A stretch of DNA of 64,000 nt from Mucilaginibacter gotjawali (GCF_002355435.1 NZ_AP017313.1:2666001-2730000); one strand, 5' to 3'. Positions 27,039-37,000 are shown, counted from the first letter of the stretch. Notes: generated by a model not told the origin, from the letters alone. Translations and numbers: made by a program.

Positions 27039-27503
27039 ATGAATAATCATATACTTAGCCATTTACCCTATAAATCGTCATTCCGTTTTGTTGACAATAT
27101 TTCATTACTTAATGAAGATGAGGTTATGGGAGAATATACGCTACGAAATGACGCCTTTTTTTATGAGGACCATTTTGTAGGAAACCCGGTTACACCAGGG
27201 GTAATTATAACCGAAATTATGGCGCAGATAGGTCTGGTGGTTTTGGGAATGTTTTTAGTACTTAAGGAGCCCCGTTTGAATTTTATGGAGAACGATTCAT
27301 TGTTTCCCTTGCTTACTTCAACAGATGTTTCCTTTTATAAGATTGTTTTACCCGGGCAAAAAGTTACGGTTATCTCAAAAAAACAATATTTCCGATTCGG
27401 AAAGTTAAAATGTTATGTCGAACTGCTGGATAGTTCGAAAGAACTGGTTGCAAAAGGAATGTTTTCGGGCGTTATAAAAAAAATAAATATTAAAAATGAC
27501 TAA
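27039..27503 (+). CDS. 3-hydroxyacyl-ACP dehydratase (FabZ/FabA-like)
   Basis: This 154-residue hotdog protein carries the canonical EDHFVGNPVTPGVIITEIMAQ loop with the catalytic His and Glu. It dehydrates 3-hydroxyacyl-ACP. Together with the FabI-like, KAS and ACP neighbours it forms a small fatty-acid elongation set. The start is 22 bases after the reductase stop, and the end overlaps the ketosynthase start by 8 bases. Confidence 0.87.
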   Translation: MNNHILSHLPYKSSFRFVDNISLLNEDEVMGEYTLRNDAFFYEDHFVGNPVTPGVIITEIMAQIGLVVLGMFLVLKEPRLNFMENDSLFPLLTSTDVSFYKIVLPGQKVTVISKKQYFRFGKLKCYVELLDSSKELVAKGMFSGVIKKINIKND

Positions 27504-28764
27504 GCGTGTAGTGGTTACGGGCTTAGGGGTGGTGTCGCCTAATGGAATAGGAGTTCCTTCTTTTTTGCATGCCATAAAAAATGGAATATCAGGCATAAAA
27601 TTTATGCCGCGGTACGAAGAGCTTAATTTTAGCTGTCGGCTAGCCGGGATGCCTGATTTTGAATGGGTTAAATTGATTAACTATATTTCCGAAGTTACGC
27701 TTCATGGTCTAAAAGGTACAAATATTGCTTATGGACTGGCAGCTGCGTTGGATGCCTGGGCCGATTCGGGAATGGATTATGAAACCGACGAACCCCGCTG
27801 GGAAACCGGTTGCGTTTTTGGAAATAGCATTGCCGATACGGAAGCTATGAAAAATGTGATCATCCGGGTAGACAATAAAGAAGCAAAAAAATTAGGCTCA
27901 CGCGTTGTGGAGCAAGCCATGAACAGTGGTGTAACATCGTATATAGCCGGCCGGCTGGGTTTGGGTAATAAGGTAATCACCAACTCAGCAGCCTGTGCTA
28001 CGGGCTCGCAGGCCATTTTAATGGGCTACGAATACATCAAACACGGCTATGCAAAGCGCATGCTTACCGGTAGTGCCGAACATGTAGACACTTATGTTTA
28101 TGGCGCCTTTGATTCCATGCGGGTATTGTCTTGGAAGTTTAATGATCATCCTGAACAGGCGTCAAGGCCGATGAGTTCATCGGCCGGTGGATTTGTACCC
28201 GGATCGGGTGCTGGAGCATTGGTTTTAGAGGAGCTGGATTTTGCTTTAGCGCGCAATGCCAAAATTTATGCAGAGGTTTTGGGCGGCTCAAGCAATTCGG
28301 GCGGACAAAGACAGGGCGGCACCATGACGGCCGCTAATTCAACGGGTGTTATCAGGTGTATTCAGCAGGCGCTCGCCAGTTCACGCGTAGACTCACAACA
28401 GATAGACCTGATCAGCGGGCACTTAACGGCGACTAATGCTGATAGCAAGGAGATCCAGAATTGGAGCGACGCACTAAAAAGAGCGGGAGATGATTTTCCA
28501 CTGATCAACTCTTTAAAATCAATGATAGGCCATTGCCTGAGCGCTGCCGGCTCCATAGAATCTGTAGCAGCGGTGTTGCAAATAGCGCACCAGTTTGTTC
28601 ATCCTAACATTAACCTGGAAGATCCCAACCCCGAAATTACTAACAAAATAGGTATAGATTGCCTGCCTGTTGATATGATAAAAAAAGAAATTAATATTGT
28701 GGCTAAAGCAAATTTTGGTTTTGGCGATGTTAATTCATGTTTAATATTTTCAAAATATAATTAA
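27496..28764 (+). CDS. Beta-ketoacyl-ACP synthase (FabF type), catalytic
   Basis: This 422-residue KAS II begins MTKRVVVTGLGVVSPNG. The catalytic residues are present: Cys167 in NSAACATGSQA, His in SGHLTATNAD and His in MIGHCLSAAGS, with KANFGFGDVNSCLIF at the C-terminus. It would extend saturated acyl-ACP chains together with the FabI-like and FabZ-like neighbours. That suggests it makes the fatty acyl substrates for DarB, or extends a chain with its dedicated ACP. It overlaps the dehydratase gene by 8 bases, and the ACP starts 2 bases after its stop. Confidence 0.9.
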   Translation: MTKRVVVTGLGVVSPNGIGVPSFLHAIKNGISGIKFMPRYEELNFSCRLAGMPDFEWVKLINYISEVTLHGLKGTNIAYGLAAALDAWADSGMDYETDEPRWETGCVFGNSIADTEAMKNVIIRVDNKEAKKLGSRVVEQAMNSGVTSYIAGRLGLGNKVITNSAACATGSQAILMGYEYIKHGYAKRMLTGSAEHVDTYVYGAFDSMRVLSWKFNDHPEQASRPMSSSAGGFVPGSGAGALVLEELDFALARNAKIYAEVLGGSSNSGGQRQGGTMTAANSTGVIRCIQQALASSRVDSQQIDLISGHLTATNADSKEIQNWSDALKRAGDDFPLINSLKSMIGHCLSAAGSIESVAAVLQIAHQFVHPNINLEDPNPEITNKIGIDCLPVDMIKKEINIVAKANFGFGDVNSCLIFSKYN

Positions 28765-28766
28765 AA

Positions 28767-29036
28767 ATGACCAGAGCTGAAATTTTAAATGAGCTAAAAA
28801 AGGTTTTTGCACCTTATACTACCAACAAAGAATTGCTGAATAGCATTAACGACGATACGGATCTGATAAGGGATTTGAAAATTAACTCTGCTAACCTGGT
28901 GGACATTATTATTGACGCGGAAACCAAATATAATATTGAGATCGATTTCGATGCCGCCGATAAAATGATTAATGTGGGTTCCTGCATTGATGTCATAAGC
29001 GAAAAAATCAATCAAAAAAATGTTGAGTACAGGTAA
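28767..29036 (+). CDS. Acyl carrier protein
   Basis: This 89-residue acidic helical protein has the phosphopantetheine Ser in LKINSANLVDIIID, where the classic DSL is replaced by NSA. The ends of the helices match ACPs (LIRDLKI, IEIDFDAADKM). It sits directly after the FabF-type synthase and overlaps the Sfp-type PPTase gene by 17 bases, implying coupled synthesis of carrier and activator. The atypical NSAN motif suggests a specialised carrier. Confidence 0.87.
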   Translation: MTRAEILNELKKVFAPYTTNKELLNSINDDTDLIRDLKINSANLVDIIIDAETKYNIEIDFDAADKMINVGSCIDVISEKINQKNVEYR

Positions 29037-29685
29037 TGATATTGTATCCTTAACTGCAATCAATAAAACCCGCACAAATCAGCCCGGATTTTATTCAAGA
29101 ATACTTTCTGATACCGAAAAAACACTTTACGTGGAGTTGGAAGCAGCGGCGATTCCTTTCGAAAACTTTGTTTGGTTATTATGGTCAATAAAAGAATCGG
29201 CCTACAAATACCTGTATAGAATTAATCCCGGCCTGGTTTTTTCGCCAACCAAATTTGCTGTACAACAAATTGAACTACCGTTTGGATATACTGAAACCAA
29301 CTTTGAGGGTACTGAAACCGAAGGTGTCAACTTTGATCATAAGGCTGTTTTGAAAAGCGTAATAACCTTCGGTTGCGATACGCTTTATTCAAGATCGTTA
29401 ATGTACCGCGAGCTGGTTGTTTCAGTAGTAAATGGCGATAAAGATTTTGAAAACACCAATTGGGGGATCAAATTAATCAATAGCTCCGATCCTGAATACC
29501 AATCAAACGCTGTTAGGGCGTTTTTAGTGAATAGACTGAATAAGCTTTTCCATCTGGACGACCTTATTGTAGGCAAAAGTACGCATGGAGTCCCTATCGT
29601 ATTAAAAGGTGATGTAAAGCTCGGGCTTTCCGTTTCTCTGTCCCATCATGATCAAATGGTTGCTTATTCATTTCAACTTGAGTGA
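29020..29685 (+). CDS. 4'-phosphopantetheinyl transferase (Sfp type)
   Basis: This 221-residue protein has the Sfp-family core WSIKESAYKYLYR (residues 55-67), with GNDIVSLTA near its start as the metal-binding region. A second-lobe segment GVPIVLKGDVKLGLSVSLSHHDQMVAYSF carries the SLSHH motif. It activates apo-ACP. It ends the cluster and is overlapped by the upstream ACP, so it is probably specific for it. With the AcpS-type gene at 10701 the cluster carries two unrelated PPTases. Confidence 0.85.
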   Translation: MLSTGNDIVSLTAINKTRTNQPGFYSRILSDTEKTLYVELEAAAIPFENFVWLLWSIKESAYKYLYRINPGLVFSPTKFAVQQIELPFGYTETNFEGTETEGVNFDHKAVLKSVITFGCDTLYSRSLMYRELVVSVVNGDKDFENTNWGIKLINSSDPEYQSNAVRAFLVNRLNKLFHLDDLIVGKSTHGVPIVLKGDVKLGLSVSLSHHDQMVAYSFQLE

Positions 29686-29868
29686 ATCTCATTTATATAA
29701 TTTAAATCACCTGCCTTTTATTTTCTGCGCAAGATGTTCAATTACCAAAAAAAGATAATCAAATAAACAGGCTGATTTGGTGAATAAGGATTTTGAAGTT
29801 TCAACTCGTCGATTTATGAACCTTCTTATTGCGTTTTAGTGCATAAAACTGCGAATTAGTCTAAAAAC

Positions 29869-29901
29869 AAAAGCCTGCAATTATTTAATTTGCAGGCTTT
29901 T
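29869..29901. terminator. Bidirectional rho-independent terminator
   Basis: A 12-base perfect stem (AAAAGCCTGCAA / TTGCAGGCTTTT, 9-base loop) is flanked by T-rich sequence on both strands. It can end the pigment operon on the plus strand and the tRNA-Ser transcript on the minus strand. Confidence 0.8.
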
Positions 29902-29925
29902 GTCTGTTTTTGATATTGAAATCAG

Positions 29926-30012
29926 CGGTGAGGGAGGGATTCGAACCCTCGGTACAGTTTCCCGTACGTCAGTTTAGCAAACTGATCCTTTCGGCCTCTC
30001 AGGCACCTCACC
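29926..30012 (-). tRNA. tRNA-Ser (anticodon GCU)
   Basis: Read on the minus strand, a 7-base acceptor stem GGTGAGG / CCTCACC closes the molecule. The anticodon stem-loop CAGTTTGCTAAACTG carries GCT, a long variable arm (GTACGGGAAACTGTAC) follows, and the T arm reads GAGGGTTCGAATCCCTC. The long variable arm and discriminator G identify a serine tRNA for AGC/AGU codons. CCA is not encoded. Confidence 0.95.
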
Positions 30013-30313
30013 ATTTTGGTCTTTATGACCCTTATTCTTTAAACCCCTTTTTTCGGGACTGCAAATATAGCAATTCGCTTAAGCCATCAAAAAAAAAATT
30101 GTTTTATTGGAAAAAAGAGCGATATCCGGCTGTTAATTCAATTTTCCTGATCTGTATCCCATAGATAATCAGGTGGATGCCGGTTATTTGTAAAAAGGAA
30201 GTTTTTAACCCCGATACTCCCTAAAAATAAATATTTTGGAAAATAGCTTATGAAAAAGCCTTTCAGGTGTGTGGTTACTGCGCGAATACCCCAAAAAATT
30301 ATTTTTCCAAATA

Positions 30314-30344
30314 TTTGCTAATTTAAAAAACAACTCTAAATTTG
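30314..30344 (+). promoter_or_regulatory. Bacteroidota-type promoter of the ABC/GntR operon
   Basis: TTTG at 30314-30317 is followed after exactly 19 bases by TAAATTTG (30337-30344), a perfect match to the -33/-7 consensus TTTG-N19-TAnnTTTG used by the primary sigma factor of this phylum. Transcription would start near 30351, about 27 bases before the ATPase start codon. Confidence 0.75.
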
Positions 30345-30370
30345 TAGTGTACTATTATACTAATACACTA
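30345..30370. promoter_or_regulatory. Inverted-repeat operator, probably for the GntR-family regulator
   Basis: TAGTGTA-N12-TACACTA directly abuts the -7 element and covers the expected transcription start. GntR-family half sites typically carry GT and AC at fixed spacing, as here. The regulator at 31999 lies in the same operon, so autoregulation by repression is likely. Confidence 0.65.
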
Positions 30371-30377
30371 TATAGGT

Positions 30378-31223
30378 ATGATACAAATAGAAAATTTAAG
30401 CTTTGGATATAGGAAGAAAACCCTGCTTTTTGAGGGGCTCAACCTGTCATTAAACAAAGGACATATTTATGGGCTGCTTGGTAAAAATGGTGCAGGTAAA
30501 TCAACGTTGTTAAAGAATATGACCGGGCTTGCGTTTCCTCAAAAGGGAAGTTGTTTATATAATGGTATAAATGTTTCGAATCGGACCGTTTCCGTATTGG
30601 AGGATATTTATTTTATTGCGGAGGAGTTATACGTTCCCTCGCTAACGCCGGTGCAGTTTGTTGCCAATACCGCCGGGTTTTATCCAAAATTCAGCCAGAG
30701 CGATTTTTACCATTACCTTAAACTGCTGGACGTTGATATGGACGGCAAAATGGATAAACAATCCTTTGGGCAACAAAAAAAGGCAATGATTGCTTTTGGG
30801 CTTGCAACCAACACTAACCTTTTAATAATGGACGAACCAACCAACGGCCTGGATATCCCTTCAAAAGTGCAGTTCCGGAAATTGATCGCGTCGGTACTTA
30901 CTGATGATCGCTGTATGGTGATCTCTACCCACCAGGTAAGGGATCTGGACAGCCTGATCGATACTTTACTTGTTTTGAATGACCGTGAAATTGTAGTTAA
31001 CCTGCCCATGGATGAAGTGGTGGATAAGTTGATTTTTGGTCTCTATCCTGATACCGGAGGGTTGCCTGTTGTCTACGAAGAAGAAAGCATCCGCGGCAAA
31101 AATGCCATCCTTCGCAATATGACAGGCAACTTCAGCAAGGTGGATCTTGAATTGCTTTTCAACGGCATTATCACGGGCAACAAAACCTTATTGGAAATTT
31201 TAAAAGCATCGCCAAATGAATAA
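30378..31223 (+). CDS. ABC transporter ATPase (YtrB-like)
   Basis: This 281-residue ATPase has Walker A GKNGAGKSTLL, a degenerate signature KQSFGQQKKAMIAFG in place of LSGGQ, Walker B LLIMDEPTNGLD and switch His in STHQVRDLD. It pairs with the permease that follows, with 8 bases of overlap. Such pairs next to YtrA-type GntR regulators often respond to cell-wall stress or export unknown substrates. The unusual FGQQ signature is shared by this branch of small exporters. The gene is the first of a six-gene operon starting from the promoter at 30314. Confidence 0.88.
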   Translation: MIQIENLSFGYRKKTLLFEGLNLSLNKGHIYGLLGKNGAGKSTLLKNMTGLAFPQKGSCLYNGINVSNRTVSVLEDIYFIAEELYVPSLTPVQFVANTAGFYPKFSQSDFYHYLKLLDVDMDGKMDKQSFGQQKKAMIAFGLATNTNLLIMDEPTNGLDIPSKVQFRKLIASVLTDDRCMVISTHQVRDLDSLIDTLLVLNDREIVVNLPMDEVVDKLIFGLYPDTGGLPVVYEEESIRGKNAILRNMTGNFSKVDLELLFNGIITGNKTLLEILKASPNE

Positions 31224-31983
31224 CCTATTTAACTTAAACAGGTTCGGAAGGCTGTTTGTTAAGCATACGGTCGAAAATTATAAGAGCTACCTGATGTCGT
31301 TAACCGTATTGATGGGGGTAATGATACTGGGCGGCAGTTTTTTGATTTACATGATTGAGGCGCCAATGGACAAGGGTTTGCAAACTGCTCTTTTTTCCAT
31401 TATTCTTTTATTGGCCGGCACGATATTTACCAGCACCATTTTTTCCGGGTATGGCGATAAGAAAAAAGCTGTCGCACTGCTTACTTTGCCGGCTTCACAT
31501 TTTGAGAAATTCCTGGTGGCCTGGATCTATTCTTTTTTACTCTTCATTATACTTTATACTACTGGCTTTTCCCTCGTTGTATCATTCGCGATAAATGTTA
31601 AACATTTTCCGGGGCACCAGGATGAGGTGATCAACTTTTTTAAAACACCTGTATGTGAAATGTACGTGTTATATGCACTAATGCATGCGGTTGCTTTTTA
31701 CGGGGCTATTTTTTTCGATAAGCTACACTTTATAAAAACCGCTTTTTTGTTTTTTATTTCCGTTGGGTTATTAATCAGCGTTAATAAAATTCTGCTGAGT
31801 GGGTTTATTCCAAAGCCCGTTGATATCACTGTACCGTTTGGGGATTTAAGGATTCAAAGCAATCAGCGAACTTTCGAGATCAATATTAGTCACCAGGATT
31901 ATTGGATGATCACTATCATTGCAGTTTTGGCAGTAATATTTTGGATAGCGGCGTATTACCGGTTAAAAGAAAAGCAGGTTTAA
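31216..31983 (+). CDS. ABC-2 type permease
   Basis: This 255-residue protein has six likely membrane helices, among them LMSLTVLMGVMILGGSFLIY, FSIILLLAGTIFTSTIFSG, FLLFIILYTTGFSLVVSF and IIAVLAVIFWIAAYY. A loop between helices 5 and 6 faces outside. It is the membrane partner of the upstream ATPase. A lone ATPase and small permease of this kind usually form a homodimeric exporter. The GntR gene follows after 15 bases. Confidence 0.82.
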   Translation: MNNLFNLNRFGRLFVKHTVENYKSYLMSLTVLMGVMILGGSFLIYMIEAPMDKGLQTALFSIILLLAGTIFTSTIFSGYGDKKKAVALLTLPASHFEKFLVAWIYSFLLFIILYTTGFSLVVSFAINVKHFPGHQDEVINFFKTPVCEMYVLYALMHAVAFYGAIFFDKLHFIKTAFLFFISVGLLISVNKILLSGFIPKPVDITVPFGDLRIQSNQRTFEINISHQDYWMITIIAVLAVIFWIAAYYRLKEKQV

Positions 31984-31998
31984 TTAACAAGTAGAAAA

Positions 31999-32397
31999 AT
32001 GGAGTTTAGAGACAACGAAGCTATCTACCTGCAAATTGCCGCTTTTGTAAGCGAAAATATTTTAATGGGGAAATGGCCGGGAGAACAAAAGATACCATCA
32101 GTACGGGACCTGGCCGTAGAGCTGGAAGTTAACCCCAACACAGTGATGCGTTCTTACGAATTTTTGCAAAACCAGGGAGTGATCTATAACAAAAGGGGTT
32201 TGGGTTTATTTGTTGCGCCCGATGGTTACGATAAAATAAAAGCATACCGAAGAGACCGCTTTATTGAACAGGATCTGCAGGGCATTTTTAGAAATATGTA
32301 TTTGCTGGATATCAGTTTTGAAGAAATGCAGCAATGGTTTGAGCAGTTTAAAAGGGATAATTACAAATCGGACAATAACAATGAAAACAAGTTATAA
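31999..32397 (+). CDS. GntR-family transcriptional regulator (YtrA type)
   Basis: At 132 residues this is the short YtrA-type: a winged helix-turn-helix (AVELEVNPNTVMRSYEFLQNQGVI, residues 33-57) preceded by IYLQIAAFVSENIL, and a short C-terminal dimerisation tail of about 50 residues instead of a ligand domain. It should bind the inverted repeat at 30345-30370 and repress the operon until an envelope signal releases it. The signal is not known. The gene overlaps the next one by 17 bases. Confidence 0.9.
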   Translation: MEFRDNEAIYLQIAAFVSENILMGKWPGEQKIPSVRDLAVELEVNPNTVMRSYEFLQNQGVIYNKRGLGLFVAPDGYDKIKAYRRDRFIEQDLQGIFRNMYLLDISFEEMQQWFEQFKRDNYKSDNNNENKL

Positions 32398-33133
32398 ATT
32401 GGTGGTTGCGGGAATCATCCTTGTGTTAATATCACTGGTATGGTACGATTATTTACTTAAAAGAGCTTATTTTTCAGGGAAATACAAAGATCCATATAAC
32501 TCTTTTGTTGATTTAAAATTTAAGGACTTTGACACTGTTGACCTGGTTTCTTCAACTGCGGTAAATGTAAAATTTGTGCAAGGTCCGTTTAAGGTGAGGA
32601 TAGATTCGAATTTTTCACAATATACCCGCATCAAACAAATTGGTAAAAAATTGCGCATCAACGCAGTATTTGAGGACAGCTACCTCTCTGACCCGAGTAC
32701 GTATACGCTTGTAATTTCATGTCCTCATCTTTCAGCTATAAATACCGATGCCACCTACAAGGCAAACGGCAAACAGGTAACCGATACGATAGTAAGGGAT
32801 GATTGGCGGATGCGCCAGGTTTTGATAGACGGGTTTAAACAGGATAGCCTAACCATTAACCAGGATTATGGATGTACGGTTATCCTGGCGAACGATCATC
32901 TTCAAACGGTTAATGCCAATATTGGTAAAAAAGATAAGAGCGGGTCGAAGCTGGTAATTCTGGAAAATAATCAAATACAAAAAGCGAACCTGGCTATTTT
33001 AAATGCCAGCAAATTGATGTTGAATAACGCTCAAATCGGCGAACTGAATTACCACCTGGCCGACAGCGCCAAATTGATATTGACCGGTAAAGCACAAAAC
33101 TTATTAAAAAAATCTAAATCTGAACAAAAATGA
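32381..33133 (+). CDS. DUF2807-like (GIN domain) anchored protein
   Basis: From the ATG within the end of the GntR gene the protein has 250 residues. It has an N-terminal membrane anchor (LVVAGIILVLISLVWYDYLL) and an exported beta-rich body (residues about 45-245) with repeated strand motifs such as FDTVDLVSSTAVNVKFVQG and LVILENNQIQKANLAIL. This resembles the DUF2807 / putative auto-transporter head GIN domain, a beta-helix-like fold. It overlaps the second ABC ATPase by 4 bases. Its role is unknown, but co-occurrence with GntR-ABC pairs suggests an envelope stress function. Confidence 0.7.
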   Translation: MKTSYKLVVAGIILVLISLVWYDYLLKRAYFSGKYKDPYNSFVDLKFKDFDTVDLVSSTAVNVKFVQGPFKVRIDSNFSQYTRIKQIGKKLRINAVFEDSYLSDPSTYTLVISCPHLSAINTDATYKANGKQVTDTIVRDDWRMRQVLIDGFKQDSLTINQDYGCTVILANDHLQTVNANIGKKDKSGSKLVILENNQIQKANLAILNASKLMLNNAQIGELNYHLADSAKLILTGKAQNLLKKSKSEQK

Positions 33134-34017
33134 AATTAACGATCAACAACCTATCCAAAACCTATCCAAATGGAGTAAAGGCGATAAAAGACGTTTCATT
33201 AACCCTTAACAATGGCATGTTCGGGTTATTGGGCCCTAACGGCGCAGGTAAATCCTCGCTGATGCGTACCATTGCAACCCTGCAGGAGGCTGATTCGGGC
33301 AGCGTTTTTCTGGACGGCCTGGATGTGTTAAAAAACAAGACGGAGGTTAGGCAATTACTGGGCTATTTGCCCCAGGAGTTTGGTGTTTATCCAAAAATAT
33401 CAGCCGAACGGATGCTTGATCATATAGCGCAATTAAAAGGTATCGGCAATAAATCGGAAAGAAAAGACCTCGTAAATTCCCTGCTGGAGAATGTCAACCT
33501 ATCGAAGGATAAAAAGAAGCATTTAGGCACTTATTCTGGCGGGATGAAACAACGATTTGGCATAGCCCAGGCACTGATTGGTAATCCAAAACTGATTATT
33601 GTAGACGAACCAACCGCCGGCCTCGACCCTGCAGAAAGAAACCGCTTTTATAACTTATTAAGCCAGTTAGGCGAGAACACCATCGTGATCCTTTCAACAC
33701 ATATTGTTGAGGACGTGAGCACCCTCTGTTCCAATTTTGCCATCATTTGCATGGGAGAGGTTTTGTATGCCGGCGAACCCGAGAACGCAGTAAACGAAAT
33801 GGAAGGTAAAATATACAGCAAGGCGATCAATAAAGCGGAGCTTGGCCATTACCAGGATGATTTTAAAGTGATTTCCACGCAGTTAAAAACGGGCAAACTT
33901 CATATCCGGATTTTACAGGAAACAGAACCCGGAAACGGCTTTGTTCCGGCCATCCCTAATCTTGAGGATGTGTACTTCAGCAATATTGCCACCCGTGTTG
34001 ATGTAAATACTATTTAA
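33130..34017 (+). CDS. ABC transporter ATPase (second system)
   Basis: This 295-residue ATPase has complete motifs: Walker A GPNGAGKSSLM, Q loop LPQEFG, signature YSGGMKQRFGIAQ, Walker B LIIVDEPTAGLD and switch His in LSTHIVEDV. The C-terminal 80 residues (KAINKAELGHYQDDFKV onward) are an extra domain common in ATPases that pair with large ABC-2 permeases. The giant permease-peptidase gene starts 22 bases downstream and is its probable partner. Confidence 0.9.
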   Translation: MKLTINNLSKTYPNGVKAIKDVSLTLNNGMFGLLGPNGAGKSSLMRTIATLQEADSGSVFLDGLDVLKNKTEVRQLLGYLPQEFGVYPKISAERMLDHIAQLKGIGNKSERKDLVNSLLENVNLSKDKKKHLGTYSGGMKQRFGIAQALIGNPKLIIVDEPTAGLDPAERNRFYNLLSQLGENTIVILSTHIVEDVSTLCSNFAIICMGEVLYAGEPENAVNEMEGKIYSKAINKAELGHYQDDFKVISTQLKTGKLHIRILQETEPGNGFVPAIPNLEDVYFSNIATRVDVNTI

Positions 34018-34039
34018 CCACCCATTAAACTTATTGGTT

Positions 34040-37000
34040 ATGTTTTGGAAAATATTTCTGTTCGAAATTCAGAACAGGCTCCGCCGTCCTGCCATCTATT
34101 TATATTTTTTAGCAGCTTTGATTTTCACAATCGGCTCATTTGCAACCGGTTCACTTCCGGTTGGCGAAAAAGAAAATATCAATTCACCCTACCTTATTGC
34201 TATGTGGTGTTCGGGAATTACCATGATGATGATGCTTGTAAGCTCGTTCATCATGGGTACACCCTTGTACCGCGATATTGAATATAATACCAAGGATTAT
34301 TATCTCACTTATCCAATAACTAAACCGGGGTATTTCTGGGGAAGGTATCTTGGCTCGTTCATGTGCATGCTTTTTATCGCTACTTCTATTCTGATAGGCA
34401 TCTTTATTGGTTCAAAGTTAGGCCCCGCAATGGGGTGGAAGGACGCCAGGCAATATGGCCCCAATAACCTTTTTTATTACCTGTATCCGTTCTTCACCAT
34501 CGCGCTGCCCAACCTGTTTTTTACCTCATCATTGTTTTTCGGCCTGGTTGCCATCATGCGGAATGTAAAGGTGATCTATGCCGGTGGTATTTTGTTGTTT
34601 TTGGGGTATTTCGTATCGATATTCTTTTTTCAGCATACCAATAATGCCACGGTGATCAACCTCGCTGACCCGTTTATGCTGAATGGGGTACGGTTGGCGA
34701 CTAATGACTCATCATCCATCCAGCAAAATACTACTGTAATAGCAATGACCGGGACTATTTTACTCAATCGCATTATCTGGTCGGGTGTTGGCCTGGTGAT
34801 CCTTTTATACACCTATTTTACCTTCAGCTTCGAAAGATTTTTTAGCGGTAAAAGGGATAAAGCCGCTATTGATAATGAACCTGCTACACCAAAGAAAACA
34901 TTTGTGCCCAGCGGAGACACCAGCTTTAAAGGATCATACAACCGTAAAACGCTCGTCAACCTCACAAAAATTGAATTGCTCAATATTATTCGCGATAATT
35001 ATTTCTGGATCATTCTATCGGCAGGTGTTTTTTTCCTTGGTTTTGTATTCTGGATGGGCAACAACGATAATGGCGTGCCCGAATTTCCGCGAACGGTTAT
35101 GCTGATGGGTATTTTTAACAGTGTTTTTCCGTTCTTTATCTTTTTTATCATCATCTTTTATACCGGCGAAACGCTTCACCGCGACCGGATAACGCGTTAC
35201 GCTTATATCAACGATTCATTGCCGCCGCCAAACTGGGTGTTAAACGGATCAAAGCTGATAACTTTGTTGATTCTCGGTTTTGGTTTAACGTTAATTCCAT
35301 TAGTAACCGGTTTTGTTGTACAAACAGCCAAGGGGTTCCATAACTACAACTTCCCGGTTTATTTGATCTATATGTTCATCGTTACCTTGCCATCACTGTT
35401 AGAAATGGTAGTGTTTTCATATGCGGTACATGTACTCATTAATAATAAATTCGTGGCCCATGGCATTGGCGTTTTCTTTTGGGTAGGTGTTTTCTTTTTG
35501 CGCTCATCCGGTATTTTTAACTATAATTTACTGCTTTACTCTTATACGCCATGGTTCGGCGTTTCAGATATGGACGGAATGGGCCACATGATGGCGGCTG
35601 TCAATTGGTTTAACCTGTACTGGCTGCTTTTTGGAGGGCTATTGATCATCCTTTCGACCCTGTTTTATTACAGGGGGGTAATATCTTCTTTTAAGGAAAG
35701 GCTGCAATTGGTTTCGGAGCGTTTTGATAAAAAAACAAAACTTTTTACAACCGTTTTGCTGCTTTGTTTCCTGCCTGTTGCCGCTTATATCTATTATAAT
35801 GTGAGTTACCTGAATAACTACACAATGAAGACAGAGGACGATGACCGTGCAATCATTTATGAAAAAAAACTAAAACATTTTGCCAGCCTGCCTTTGCCAA
35901 AGATTACCAGCGTAAAAATGTATGCGGATATTTATCCCGATAAACAGGCGCAGTATGTAAAAGCTCTTTTGACAGTCGTTAATAAAAATAACAAGCCGAT
36001 TTCGCAAATGCTGCTGGACGGCGATCAACTGACAGATTACGATATCAAACTTAACGGCCAGGCAATGCCGTTCACAAGCCCCTTAGTTTATCACAGGGCA
36101 TTTTTCAGTTGGTTCCGTTCAAAAAACGACACGGCAGCGTATCGCCTGTACCAGTTTAAAAAGCCACTGGCACCCGGTGATTCGGTTGAACTGGAGATCA
36201 ATTCGCGGGTAACTTACAAAGGCTTTGCCAATGGATTATATGGCGAAAGATTGCTGTATAACGGGACCATCTTTACTGGTGGCTTGCCCGAACTGGGTTA
36301 CGATGATGACGATGAGATCAACAGCCCCTACGTGCGCAAGAAAGCAGGCCTGCCTCCCAAAGAGGAGGAAGAGATTGCGCAAAACGATCCGGAGGGGGTA
36401 AATAACCTTAAATCCGGCAAAGCATCAGATCTTTTCAGTTTCGATCTTACCATCAGCACCTCCGGCGATCAAACCATGATCTCATCTGGTGAATTGGTGA
36501 AGCAATGGAAACAAAATGGACGCAACTATTTTCATTTTGTGCAAAATCAGCCAGGCATGTATGCCCCGCTTGCAGCTGTTGGCGCAAAGTATGTTATTGC
36601 AAAAGACACCGTACAGTTAGCGCACCCTGTAAACATCAGTATTTACTATGATCCGCAACATAGCTGGAATGTAAGCCGGTTTATGTCAGCGTATCAGGAT
36701 GGTCTGCATTATTTCAATACAGCCTACGGCCCGTATCCTTTTAAAGATATCCGGTTGGCCGAAACATCGCCGTATGGGCCGCGTACCGGATCATTTTCAA
36801 GTCTTGATACTTATGCAGAGTATTACGCATGGTGTGCCCATTTTGATGACCCTAATGAAACAGACTATTGTTATTATAATACAACCCAGCAACTGGCGCA
36901 GCAATGGTGGCGTTACCAGGTAGCGCCCAATAATACTGTTGGGTCATTAAATATTGCAGAAGGATTAGCCCAATATAGCGCGCTTGTAATGATGGAAAAG

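Noticed and set aside
29910..30164. Plus-strand open frame across the tRNA
   Set aside because: It is the complement of the tRNA-Ser gene and has no protein-like features.
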